A stretch of DNA of 64,000 nucleotides from Chryseobacterium foetidum (lineage in GTDB: Bacteria; Bacteroidota; Bacteroidia; Flavobacteriales; Weeksellaceae). Numbering within the stretch: position 1 is the first letter of the stretch; each line of letters opens with the position of its first letter. The position numbers were made by a program, and so were the translations under genes. The stretch spans positions 868,001 to 932,000 of the forward strand of contig NZ_JAMXIA010000001.1 in the NCBI RefSeq assembly GCF_025457425.1, in the 5' to 3' direction. Positions 17,282 to 25,879 of this stretch are shown one piece after another. The notes under the pieces are model-generated. The model saw nothing but the letters and a program-made list of their open reading frames with translations. It made no database searches and was not told the DNA's origin.

Positions 17282-17695
17282 AATCACAAAAACCATCACC
17301 AATGCACTTTTGATGAGCTTCCTGACCGGAACAATCGTGTCCATAATTGTTCTTATTATCATTCAGTCTCCGAATCAGAATCACTACGACACTGGAGAAC
17401 CACGTATGAATTGTTTTGCAGGTTTAGGTTACGGAATTATTGTGGGAGTTCATATTTTATTTGTAATTCTCAGTTTACCGGCGTTTTTAATCTCTTTAAA
17501 ACTGTGCGGGAAAACAGATTCTACTCTTTTATGTCATTTTTTCTAGGTTCATTTTTATATTTAAGTCTGATTTCATTAAGTCTTTCTGAGTTTTCGAATG
17601 AGGATTATTTATTTATAATCCCGTGGATTTTCTTAGTGATTTGGATATTATATTATTTTAAATTCAGAAAAATAATTAAACTTAAAAATGAATAA
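17271..17695 (+). pseudogene. membrane protein gene split by a single-base frameshift at a T6 run
   Basis: From the ATG at 17271 the frame encodes two transmembrane helices and then stops at 17544-17546, just after a run of six T (17536-17541). The continuing hydrophobic sequence (FLGSFLYLSLISLSLSEF, then IIPWIFLVIWILYYF and a Lys-rich end) is in the next frame and reaches a stop at 17695. Adding one T to the run would join the halves into one ~142-residue, four-helix protein like its upstream neighbour. It may be a real mutation, a phase-variable tract or a sequencing error. Overlaps the preceding gene by 11 bases. Confidence 0.6.
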
Positions 17696-17739
17696 TTTGT
17701 TTTATTTTTAAATTTAATTAAATCTAAAGCACAACAGCA

Positions 17740-18576
17740 ATGATGAAATTATTTAACTGTATCACCTTTATTTTCTGCCTGTTATTAATTGCTTGCAGCA
17801 ACGATACACCAAAGAAAAATATAAAAATCTCTGATGTACATCTTAAAGAGAAAAAATCGGTTCCATTCACATCCGATGTCAAAACCATTCACGTTTTTGT
17901 GGCTTTGTGTGACAATAAATATCAGGGAATTGTACCCGTTCCCGAAAAAATTGGAAACGGACAGGATCCCGAAAACAATCTGTATTGGGGTTGCGGATTC
18001 GGCGTGCGAACCTATTTCAAAAAAAGTAAGGAATGGAAATTTATCGAAAGACGAAAACTAAAATCTGAAAAGCTTGAAAGAATAATTTTTAAACACATAT
18101 CCAAAAACTACTATTTAGTTGCAGACGCTTACGATGGTCAGTTTATCAAAAATACGACAGTCGATTTCCTCAACAGCAGTTCGGGAAAAACAAAAGATAC
18201 TTTAAAAACAGGAAAAACAGTCATCGGAATTAATGGAAATGCAAAATTGCTGGCATACGTTGGACACGATGGTCTGATGGATTTCCAATTAAGTGAAACC
18301 TTTGAAAACACTGATCAACAGAAGCGTGACGTAATTATGCTGGCTTGCTACAGCAAAAAATATTTCTCACCTCATCTTCAGAAAGCCAATGTCAATCCCC
18401 TGGTTTGGACTACAGGATTAATGAGTCCAGAAGCATATACTTTGCACGACGCCATTTCCGGGTATCTGAATTCGGAGAGCAATGAGCAAATCCGTGCCCG
18501 GGCAGCGAAAGCCTACTCAAAATACCAGAAATGCAGTGAAAAAGCCGCAGGAAATCTATTGGTTACAGGTTGGTAA
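17740..18576 (+). CDS. lipoprotein with possible caspase/CHAT-like His-Cys pair
   Basis: A 278-residue protein with a lipobox (LLLIACS, Cys19). After a strand-rich region (HVFVALCDN at ~51-59) come GHDGLMDF with His176 and DVIMLACYSKKYF with Cys203. A His-Gly-type turn followed by a hydrophobic strand ending in Cys is the hallmark order of the caspase/CHAT peptidase fold, although the spacing is short. The C-terminal region contains ARAAKAYSKYQKCS. The family is not recognised with certainty; the protease idea is inference. An alternative start is the second Met at 17743. It runs convergent with the antiporter gene. Confidence 0.6.
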   Translation: MMKLFNCITFIFCLLLIACSNDTPKKNIKISDVHLKEKKSVPFTSDVKTIHVFVALCDNKYQGIVPVPEKIGNGQDPENNLYWGCGFGVRTYFKKSKEWKFIERRKLKSEKLERIIFKHISKNYYLVADAYDGQFIKNTTVDFLNSSSGKTKDTLKTGKTVIGINGNAKLLAYVGHDGLMDFQLSETFENTDQQKRDVIMLACYSKKYFSPHLQKANVNPLVWTTGLMSPEAYTLHDAISGYLNSESNEQIRARAAKAYSKYQKCSEKAAGNLLVTGW

Positions 18577-18592
18577 TTTTTTTTAAAAAAAT

Positions 18593-20176
18593 TTAAATAA
18601 TTTTAAGCCTTTCCTCTTCCAGATCAATCTGATACAGCTGATGTCTGATGATTTCTTCATTGATTGCAGGATCCTGATTGAGCTCCGTAAGATATTCGCG
18701 TTGGCTTTCAAGGATTTCTACGAAGATCTGTTTGGTTTCGTTGTTCATCCAGCTGTCGTCGGTAGCTTTGGCGCGTTCTTCCCACTGTTTCAGGAGTTTC
18801 TCAATCATCAGATTTCCCTGATATTTATTTTCGTATTTATCTTTCAGCACTTCGTAAACGTGCTTTTTTAAACCCTGCTTCATTTGAAGTTTGGTGGATT
18901 CTTCGTTTTCATCGATAATTAATTCATCAAAAAATTTCATTCTTTTAATGAAAACCGGAAGCGTTAATCCCTGAACCAAAAGCGTTAATAAAATCACGAC
19001 AAAAGTGATAAATAAAATTAAATTCCGGTGTGGAAATGGCTCTCCATTACTCAAAGTCACAGGAATTGCCAAAGCTGCGGCCAGAGAAACTACGCCTCTC
19101 ATTCCCGTCCAGCCGAGAAGTAAAGGCATTAAGAAACGCATTTTGTTTGATCTTGCTCTTGGTGCAACGCCTGGTCGGAAAATCAGAGTAGCAACCAAAG
19201 CGGCATAAGAACTCACCACTCTCGAAGCTATTAAAATTCCTGTCACTACAATTCCATATCCAATTGCCGTTCTGAGTGGAATTCCTTCAGCACGGATACC
19301 ATCTACAATTTCCGGAAGTTCCAGACCGATAATAAGAAAAACGATTCCATTTAAAATAAATACAAAACTTTCCCAAACGCTGTATCCACGTATTCGGCTT
19401 GCGCTGTTGAGGAAAATCAAACGTTTTGAAGACATATATAATCCACCACAAACGACTGCCATCACTCCCGAACTGTGCACCTGCTCGGCAATCCAGTACA
19501 TTAGATACGGTTCAATTAAAGTTAAGGCGATATCTGAAGGCGCGTCTGTCGGCAAAAGTTTGTGTGCCTGAACGAACAACCATGCAATGACCAAACCTAT
19601 TGCAGCGCCACCGATCACCATCCACAAAAAACTCAAAGATGCTTCCTGCCAGATGAATTGTCCGGTACCTACAGCGACTAATGCAAATCTGAAAATGATC
19701 AATGATGATGCATCATTCAACAAACTTTCGCCTTCCAGAATTGCAGAAGTTGATTTTGGAATTTTCACAAATTTCATAATTGCTCCGGTGCTCACCGCAT
19801 CGGGAGGAGAAACGATTCCGCCCAGAAGAAAGCCTAATGCAATCGTAAATCCCGGAATGAAATAATTGGTAGCCAAAGCGACTGCAAAAGCAGTAAAAAA
19901 TACGACGAGAAATGCAAAACTTCCAATGATTCGCCACCATTTTTTCATTTCTTTAAACGAAATCGTCCATGCTGCTTCAAAAAGTAATGGGGGAAGAAAA
20001 ATAAAGAAAATCAGATCCGGATCAATCTTTACGACCGGTAAGCCGGGAATAAAACTGATGGCTAAACCACCAACTACGAGCAAAATAGGATATGCAATCC
20101 TGAGTTTTGTTGCCCACATATTGAGCAGTACGATGATGGCGATCATGGCCAGAAAAAATGGAAGAAGGGTGTGCAT
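18593..20176 (-). CDS. CPA1-family Na+/H+ antiporter (NhaP type)
   Basis: A 527-residue membrane protein. About 12 helices fill the first 410 residues, followed by a ~110-residue charged, helical cytoplasmic tail. The family signatures are FFIFLPPLLFEAAW, GGIVSPPDAVSTGAI and the ion-binding ESLLNDASSLIIF. It exchanges H+ for Na+ (or K+) to control pH and salt. It starts 34 bases after the bestrophin gene on the same strand, so the two form an ion-transport operon. Confidence 0.9.
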   Translation of the reverse strand: MHTLLPFFLAMIAIIVLLNMWATKLRIAYPILLVVGGLAISFIPGLPVVKIDPDLIFFIFLPPLLFEAAWTISFKEMKKWWRIIGSFAFLVVFFTAFAVALATNYFIPGFTIALGFLLGGIVSPPDAVSTGAIMKFVKIPKSTSAILEGESLLNDASSLIIFRFALVAVGTGQFIWQEASLSFLWMVIGGAAIGLVIAWLFVQAHKLLPTDAPSDIALTLIEPYLMYWIAEQVHSSGVMAVVCGGLYMSSKRLIFLNSASRIRGYSVWESFVFILNGIVFLIIGLELPEIVDGIRAEGIPLRTAIGYGIVVTGILIASRVVSSYAALVATLIFRPGVAPRARSNKMRFLMPLLLGWTGMRGVVSLAAALAIPVTLSNGEPFPHRNLILFITFVVILLTLLVQGLTLPVFIKRMKFFDELIIDENEESTKLQMKQGLKKHVYEVLKDKYENKYQGNLMIEKLLKQWEERAKATDDSWMNNETKQIFVEILESQREYLTELNQDPAINEEIIRHQLYQIDLEEERLKII

Positions 20177-20210
20177 TGAATTTATTTGTGTTTAAAAAAA
20201 TGAAATACGT

Positions 20211-21230
20211 TTACATCAAAACATCGTTCACAGGTTCAATCGGTTTTGGCAAATCAGTTTCGCCCAAAATCTGAAGCAGATCGATCTCAATAGTTCTGCA
20301 GATGGAGAGCATAGGAATATCTGTACCCAATCCCTCAAAAGGATTTTCGGAATAGTCGCCAATCAGCTCCATTACGACATAAATCCATCCGACGATCGTT
20401 CCGAAAGGAATCATCAGCCAAACTCCGGCCTCACCTAATTTTGCAAACTCGGCAACAATTCCCAGAGGTAGAAGAAAAATAAAAATACAGTTGAAAATAA
20501 AACTTAAATTGGCATACTGACGTGGCAGAGGAAACTTCTTGATGCGTTCTGCCCTGCCCTGATGGTCGTAAAAATCGTTCAGAATGGTTTGCAGATCCAG
20601 CTGACGTCTCATGTGTAAAATTTCCCGTTCTTCAAGCAACGCCAAATCCTGAGACTGCAGATTGATGATTTGCGTAGCTTTGTTGGCAGCAGTTTCCCAG
20701 TCTTTTTCGTTTGCAAAATAGTTTTGTTGCTGTTTTTCATTCAGATAATCCTGAAACTGACCGACACCAAAATTATCTCTCCGTCTTGTGGCAATTCTCG
20801 CAAAATGATGATTCAGGCTCACATGTTCCCATTGCGTAGGAACAAGCAACTGCTCCCGAAATGTGTAGAGCCATGCGATATGCCGGTAAATGAGATTGGT
20901 TTTTATTCTCTTGATTTCCTCATCAGAATACTGTCCGTTTTTCACATAAGAATTAACCATCACGCCCCAGCTCCGGCTGCTGTTGACGATGGCTCCCCAG
21001 ATTTTTCTGGCTTCCCATACCCGGTCATAACTTTGATTGTTTTTGAATCCCACATAAAACGCCACGGCCGTTCCCACCAGCGAAACCGGCAACCAGGGAA
21101 TTGAAATCCAGTGCCAGCCGACCAACTGATACAAAATCGCCACAATCAGCATATATGCAACGAGCCACCAGAGATGATGGCCTGCAAATTCAAAAATCCC
21201 TTTTACAGTGAAACTCTTTCTGACTAACAT
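20211..21230 (-). CDS. bestrophin-family ion channel protein
   Basis: A 339-residue protein of the bacterial bestrophin family (YneE-type). GFKNNQSYDRVWEARKIWG follows the second helix. Further helices lie near 245-265 and 272-295, and the C-terminal segment ENPFEGLGTDIPM is a bestrophin hallmark. Members form pentameric anion or cation channels in the inner membrane. It is the first gene of an operon with the NhaP antiporter and has a well-formed promoter upstream. Confidence 0.88.
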   Translation of the reverse strand: MLVRKSFTVKGIFEFAGHHLWWLVAYMLIVAILYQLVGWHWISIPWLPVSLVGTAVAFYVGFKNNQSYDRVWEARKIWGAIVNSSRSWGVMVNSYVKNGQYSDEEIKRIKTNLIYRHIAWLYTFREQLLVPTQWEHVSLNHHFARIATRRRDNFGVGQFQDYLNEKQQQNYFANEKDWETAANKATQIINLQSQDLALLEEREILHMRRQLDLQTILNDFYDHQGRAERIKKFPLPRQYANLSFIFNCIFIFLLPLGIVAEFAKLGEAGVWLMIPFGTIVGWIYVVMELIGDYSENPFEGLGTDIPMLSICRTIEIDLLQILGETDLPKPIEPVNDVLM

Positions 21231-21255
21231 TTGCGTAAAATTTTATTTTAACTTC

Positions 21256-21287
21256 CGAATATAATGAAAGTTTTTTCATCGGGCAAA
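21256..21287 (-). promoter_or_regulatory. promoter of the bestrophin-nhaP operon (TTTG-N20-TATATTCG)
   Basis: Read on the minus strand, TTTG (plus 21284-21287) is followed by a 20-base spacer and TATATTCG (plus 21256-21263), one mismatch from TAnnTTTG. The expected start of transcription is about 20 bases before the ATG at 21230. Confidence 0.6.
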
Positions 21288-21346
21288 AAGAGAGTTTGAA
21301 AGGATAATTTTGAGATATAAACTGTGATTTGAAATTGAAGATATAT

Positions 21347-22915
21347 TTATTTTCCGATACAAAACTTAGAAAAAATATTCCCCAACACCTCATCATTGGT
21401 AAACTCACCAGAAATTTCACCCAAATATTCCAAAGCATAGCGAAGTTCATACGCCAAAAGTTCTGTTGAAATTCTTCCTGAGATGGCATCTTCAACTTTC
21501 TTCACAGATTCCAGAGATCTCTGCAAAGCTTCATAGTGACGCTGGTTTGTGATGATGGTACTTTCCTGCGTTTCAAGATTTTGGATATAGTCGGCAAGTT
21601 CAGATTTCAACTCATCAATTCCTGTTTTGTTTTTTGCCGAAATCCCGATGATTTGGGAAGTATAATTCGGAAATAACTGTTCTTTTAATTTTGCGTCAAA
21701 CTCATTTACAGAAGCAGTTTCCTGCAAATCAATTTTATTATGAAGAAGAATCACCTTCAAATCATCACGGTAAAATTCTTTGATAAAATCAAACACTTCT
21801 TCAGGTTGAGAGTCGAATTCATCATATAAGTACAGAAGAATTTTTGCCGTTTCAATTTTCTCCTTCGCTTTTTTTACGCCGATTTCCTCAATAACATCTG
21901 TCGTTTCACGAATTCCCGCAGTATCGATAAATCGAAAAGCCGTTCCTTTGATATGCAAAACTTCCTCAATCGTATCACGGGTCGTGCCCGCAATTTCCGA
22001 AACAATCGCACGTTCTTCTTTCAGCAAAGCGTTCAGCAACGTCGATTTTCCGGCATTTGGCTTTCCGATAATGGCGACATCCACACCATTTTTAATTGCA
22101 TTTCCATATTGAAAACTGTCAATCAGCGACCGCAGTTTTACTTCCGTTCTGTTCAATGAGGCTGTCAAAGCTGCTCTGTCGGCGAATTCCACATCTTCTT
22201 CTGCAAAATCAAGTTCCAACTCTATCAACGAGGTGAAATTCAGCAAATCTGTTCTCAGAATAGAAATTTCATTGGTAATTCCACCTTTCAATTGGTTCAA
22301 AGCTACTTTTCTTGATGCCTCATTTTCAGAAGCAATCAAATCAGCAATCGATTCAGCCTGACTCAAATCAATTCTTCCGTTCATAAAGGCACGCATCGTA
22401 AACTCCCCTGCTTTTGCCATTCTTGCCCCGTTTTTAATCAGAACTTCAAGAATTTTCTTCGCAATATGCGGCGAACCGTGAAAAGAAATTTCCACAGAAT
22501 CTTCCGCCGTAAAAGTTTTCGGACCTTTAAAAACAGAAACCATAACTTCATCAATCGTTTCCGGCTGGAAGCTGGAAGTTGGAAGCTGGATGTTATTCTC
22601 CGCTAAATCCGAAACTTGGTTTCCATTCTCAATACTTTGACCCGGAGAATCTGAACTTTCAAATGAAAACGCAGATCCCGAAACTTTTTCGCTTACTACC
22701 TTCCGTCTTCCATCTTCCATCTCCCCACTTCCATCTTCCCTCTTCCCATCCACAATAAACCCATAATGCACCGTATGCGAATTGGCTTTTTCAAGATTTT
22801 TCCCCTGAAAAACCCTGTTTACAATTTCAAAAGACTGTTCGCCCGAAATTCTGATAATTCCGATGGCTCCGATTCCGTTGGCTGTGGCAAGAGCGCAGAT
22901 TGTGTCGTGATTCAT
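21347..22915 (-). CDS. mnmE: tRNA modification GTPase MnmE with an extra ~60-residue insert
   Basis: A 522-residue protein; the usual length is about 455-465. MnmE works with MnmG to modify U34 of certain tRNAs. Normal features are the N-terminal folate-binding domain (IAAxGxGAIGIIRISG type), the G domain with P-loop GKPNAGKST, GTTRDTIEE, DTAGIRET and NKID, and the C-terminal CIGK. The extra length is at about residues 59-119, a polar, low-complexity stretch between VDGKR and IDEVMVSVFKGPKTFT that has no counterpart in the family. It keeps the frame. The transcript is probably leaderless, because the -7 box ends only 4 bases before the ATG. Confidence 0.93.
   Translation of the reverse strand: MNHDTICALATANGIGAIGIIRISGEQSFEIVNRVFQGKNLEKANSHTVHYGFIVDGKREDGSGEMEDGRRKVVSEKVSGSAFSFESSDSPGQSIENGNQVSDLAENNIQLPTSSFQPETIDEVMVSVFKGPKTFTAEDSVEISFHGSPHIAKKILEVLIKNGARMAKAGEFTMRAFMNGRIDLSQAESIADLIASENEASRKVALNQLKGGITNEISILRTDLLNFTSLIELELDFAEEDVEFADRAALTASLNRTEVKLRSLIDSFQYGNAIKNGVDVAIIGKPNAGKSTLLNALLKEERAIVSEIAGTTRDTIEEVLHIKGTAFRFIDTAGIRETTDVIEEIGVKKAKEKIETAKILLYLYDEFDSQPEEVFDFIKEFYRDDLKVILLHNKIDLQETASVNEFDAKLKEQLFPNYTSQIIGISAKNKTGIDELKSELADYIQNLETQESTIITNQRHYEALQRSLESVKKVEDAISGRISTELLAYELRYALEYLGEISGEFTNDEVLGNIFSKFCIGK
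22559..22741 (-). repeat. in-frame repeat-derived insertion inside mnmE
   Basis: About 183 bases (61 codons). On the coding strand the insert begins with repeated GGAAGATGGAAG-type words and ends with CTTCCAACTTCCAGCTTCCAG-type words, so its ends are roughly inverted copies. The same kind of word-like repeat occurs outside genes in this window (22981-23078, 27871-27933). Confidence 0.6.
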
Positions 22916-22919
22916 GCTG

Positions 22920-22927
22920 CAAAATTA
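22920..22927 (-). promoter_or_regulatory. -7 promoter box (TAATTTTG) of mnmE, possibly leaderless
   Basis: Minus-strand TAATTTTG, an exact consensus match. Only 4 bases separate it from the ATG at 22915, so transcription would start at or next to the start codon. Confidence 0.6.
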
Positions 22928-22980
22928 CGGAATAAACATTTAAAATTTAAGTTTCAAAATTCAAGTTTTAAACACCTTTT

Positions 22981-23078
22981 TCAATCAAACTCAACTGCTC
23001 AAACTCCCTGTAACTCTCAACTCTCTCCCTCTCAAACTCTCAAACACAAATACCCTCCAACTCTCCCACCTTTTCAGA
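22981..23078. repeat. pyrimidine-rich word repeat (CTCAAACTC/CTCTCAACTC)
   Basis: A degenerate tandem of words such as CAACTGCTCAAACTCCC, CTCTCAACTCTCTCCC and CTCAAACTCTCAAAC, on one strand only. It lies just upstream of mnmE. Confidence 0.55.
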
Positions 23079-23325
23079 AGCCGGGAACCTGCTTTCCGCT
23101 GTATCTTTTTTGCGTCAGACTTTTTCCGAAATTTCACGTTTCTTCCCACGCAAAAAAGGATGCCGCTGCAATCAGGGCTATTTACACTCAGTATTTATTT
23201 TTTAAATATCCCCATAAAATGAAAAAACCATTCTCTTTTTTCGTAATTTAGAACAGAAAAATACAGATTCAAAAATCCGATAACAGCCGAAATAATTAAA
23301 TTTAAAATCTACAATCTAAAACGGA

Positions 23326-23511
23326 AATCTGATATTATTCTCAATTTTTGTACTGATTTTGATGAGTTGTAAGGAAACTGAGTACAGACAAAAAACAAGT
23401 CAGAAAGAGCCAGAAAAGAAGTTTATAATAATAATTTTGGAAAATAATATCCTTATTGAGACGGTAAAAACCTTTGGAAATTGCGGAATTGTAAAAAGAA
23501 TCAGTTTATAA
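23326..23511 (+). pseudogene. remnant of a small lipoprotein gene without a usable start
   Basis: An open frame encodes a signal-peptide-like stretch with lipobox (SIFVLILMSC), a polar segment and a stop at 23509-23511, about 60 codons in all. An upstream in-frame stop at 23317 leaves no ATG, GTG or TTG before the signal peptide. It precedes two intact lipoprotein genes and may be a decayed member of such a cluster. Confidence 0.35.
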
Positions 23512-23619
23512 AAGCTGGAAGTGGAATTTTACCCGTCATTTACATTAATAATACGTTATGGAATTCAAAAATTAAAAAATCCTGAACATATTTATCCCAT
23601 AAGACTTAAACAGATTGAA

Positions 23620-24600
23620 ATGAAAGTACAAACACAAATTATCATCTTCTTTTTCGCAACTTTAATTCTAATTTTACAGTCATGCGAAAAGAAATCTGAA
23701 AAAGCAGGTGAAAAAACTACTTCCACCATTAGGCCTAAAGAATCAGTAATTTCGACTAATTTCAAAAGTAAATTAAGACCCAACGAAAATATTGAACTCG
23801 GAAAGATATATACCGATACCGTGAAATTCATTCAGTTTATAGATTATACAGACGATTGGCAATTTCTGGTAGAAAAAAACAAGGATACAATTCATTTGAT
23901 TTACAATCATAAAGACTCGGAATTTTCACGAGGAAGTGAACTGGAAATCAAATGGAAAATGGATAGCATGAGAGCTGCAGGAGACTCGGATTACTTAGAT
24001 TATCGTGGGTTTTTGGTTTCTGCAAAACAAATTAAGCCTTTTAAAAATATCAATAAAAAAGTAAAATTTCTATGGCGCAAAATTCAATATGACAAAGATT
24101 TAAAAACCAATATTAATACTATTTATCTCAACGAAAATTACATAAAAACAATCTCCGAACCCGAAAAAGTTGCCTTGGCTTATGTTGCAACATTCATTGG
24201 AAACGAGTGTAGTTGGGATGGAAAAGCTGATGAAAACAGAAGCAATCTGAAATGTAAAATCCTCGATGCCTTAGATTTGGGTTATCAATGTTCTTCCAAA
24301 CATTTAGATTTTCTTCGGTTTTGGTTTAGAAATGACAAAGAAATTTTAAAAGAACTTGAAAATTGCCCAACAACACCCGATGGTGCAACGATTCAGGATA
24401 CCTTTGATGAAATAAATTTAGAAGTTAATGGAAATAAAATCATTATTTCTTTTAAAGCAAACGGAATTAATATGCGTGAAGAAAATTCCTGGAATTGGTC
24501 TGAAAAACATTTCTTTGAATCGAAGAAAAACGAATTAATACTTTTGAAAAAAGAAATTTCACCAGTTAAGCACATTTATATTAAAGTGAGAGAAAATTGA
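23620..24600 (+). CDS. lipoprotein of unknown function
   Basis: 326 residues from the ATG at 23620, which places the signal peptide and lipobox (LILILQSCEKK, Cys at about 19) at the N-terminus; the longer frame upstream is not plausible. The mature part is Lys/Asn-rich and mostly beta/helix mixed, with Cys residues near the middle (GNECSWDGKAD, NLKCKILD, YQCSSKHL) that may form disulfides. No family is recognised. It is followed 39 bases later by another lipoprotein gene. Confidence 0.6.
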   Translation: MKVQTQIIIFFFATLILILQSCEKKSEKAGEKTTSTIRPKESVISTNFKSKLRPNENIELGKIYTDTVKFIQFIDYTDDWQFLVEKNKDTIHLIYNHKDSEFSRGSELEIKWKMDSMRAAGDSDYLDYRGFLVSAKQIKPFKNINKKVKFLWRKIQYDKDLKTNINTIYLNENYIKTISEPEKVALAYVATFIGNECSWDGKADENRSNLKCKILDALDLGYQCSSKHLDFLRFWFRNDKEILKELENCPTTPDGATIQDTFDEINLEVNGNKIIISFKANGINMREENSWNWSEKHFFESKKNELILLKKEISPVKHIYIKVREN

Positions 24601-24639
24601 GGCCATAAAAACAAACATCGATTCAAAACGATCACACAA

Positions 24640-25644
24640 ATGAAAGCAGTAATTACCATATCAGTCTTTTTACTTTTCCTTTTTTCCTGCAGAAAAGAGA
24701 CACGTGACTTAGCTGAAAACACTATTGTTTCTGATAAAAATTTAAATAAAAACATAGTGGACTCAATCAGAAATCAGAGCATCTTTATTCATGAAAATGA
24801 AAATACTTTAACAAGAATCTGGGTGAAAAGCAATGAAAAACGAGGCAATTATTTCTACTCAGATACTGTAAATGTGTTGAAGATTTCAAAATATCAGTTT
24901 GCGGGGCAGAAATTAAATCTGATAAATGATATTGACTTAGAAAAAACAGAATGGGCTTATTTGGAAATTGACAGCACAAACATCAAAACCAGAAAAATAG
25001 GTAAAATGAAGTATCTTTTTCTTACCTATCAAGTGTCGAACATGGGAAAAGCAATGAACGAGCATAGTGTAAATTTTTCAATGATTAATGTAGACAGCAT
25101 TGCAGACAATTTCAGTTTACAATACTTTGGTTATCCTTCAGATTACTGCAATGAGTGCATCCGGGGAAATTTTGAGGAAAACTCTAAACGGAAATCGTCT
25201 AAAATGGCAAAAACTGCGCTTCATCATTATGCTGAAACTTCTAAATTAATTTATTACCCTTCAGCTGAAGAAAAAAACATTTCGCATTATAAAAATTATG
25301 CAGAAAAATGGCAAAAAGACAATCAAGCAGATAACAATTTCGGGGCTGGGTATGCAATAATTCCTAACGTACTTTACTCAACCTACTATGACGAAGATCT
25401 ATTTAAACTTAATTCAGCAAGCGAGGAAACTATAGAAAATAAAAATTATACAATACAATCTTTTTTCAGAGGAAATCTTTTAGGATTTGACAAAAATAAA
25501 AAAAAATACTTCCCAATCATCGTTGAAAGCTGCTCACACTTCTGCAACAAAAGTGTTGAATTTATTGATGGTCAAACATTGAAAATCACCTATGAAGATG
25601 ATCAGTCTTTCGAAATTAACTTAAGCAAAATTGTATTTAAGTAA
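24640..25644 (+). CDS. lipoprotein of unknown function
   Basis: 334 residues with a signal peptide and lipobox (LLFLFSCRK, Cys17). The mature part has two Cys-containing spots, DYCNECIRG and ESCSHFCNKS, and ends in a strand-rich region. It has no obvious sequence similarity to the lipoprotein encoded upstream, although the size, export mode and arrangement are alike. Probably co-transcribed with it. Function unknown. Confidence 0.6.
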   Translation: MKAVITISVFLLFLFSCRKETRDLAENTIVSDKNLNKNIVDSIRNQSIFIHENENTLTRIWVKSNEKRGNYFYSDTVNVLKISKYQFAGQKLNLINDIDLEKTEWAYLEIDSTNIKTRKIGKMKYLFLTYQVSNMGKAMNEHSVNFSMINVDSIADNFSLQYFGYPSDYCNECIRGNFEENSKRKSSKMAKTALHHYAETSKLIYYPSAEEKNISHYKNYAEKWQKDNQADNNFGAGYAIIPNVLYSTYYDEDLFKLNSASEETIENKNYTIQSFFRGNLLGFDKNKKKYFPIIVESCSHFCNKSVEFIDGQTLKITYEDDQSFEINLSKIVFK

Positions 25645-25651
25645 CTAAAAA

Positions 25652-25675
25652 AATCATCCCATTTCTGAGATGATT
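25652..25675 (+). terminator. weak terminator-like hairpin
   Basis: AATCATC (25652-25658) pairs with GATGATT (25669-25675) around a 10-base loop 8 bases after the lipoprotein stop. The T tract is poor, hence low confidence. Confidence 0.35.
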
Positions 25676-25879
25676 CAATTATTAAAAAACGTATATGAAG
25701 TGAATGTGTTTGGTTTCGCTTACAAAACTATGTCACTTTAACAGCAATTACTTCAGTGATTTCACTAGTTCTTTACCGTAAAAACACGGTAAAAATTCAA
25801 TATTTAAGATTTAAGATTTAAAATTACTTATCTGTGATTTTAAATTTAAAATTCACTATTAACTATTGACAATTCACTT

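Larger units (their letters stand above)
22916..23619. other. long intergenic region with word-like repeats and a gene remnant
   Basis: These 704 bases hold the mnmE promoter at the left, a pyrimidine-rich repeat tract (22981-23078) and a lipoprotein-like remnant (23326-23511). The rest shows no ORF or RNA structure that I can support. Confidence 0.5.

Noticed and set aside
22766-23251. 161-codon plus-strand frame overlapping the mnmE start
   Set aside because: It is antisense to mnmE and continues through the pyrimidine-rich repeat; composition and context show no real gene.
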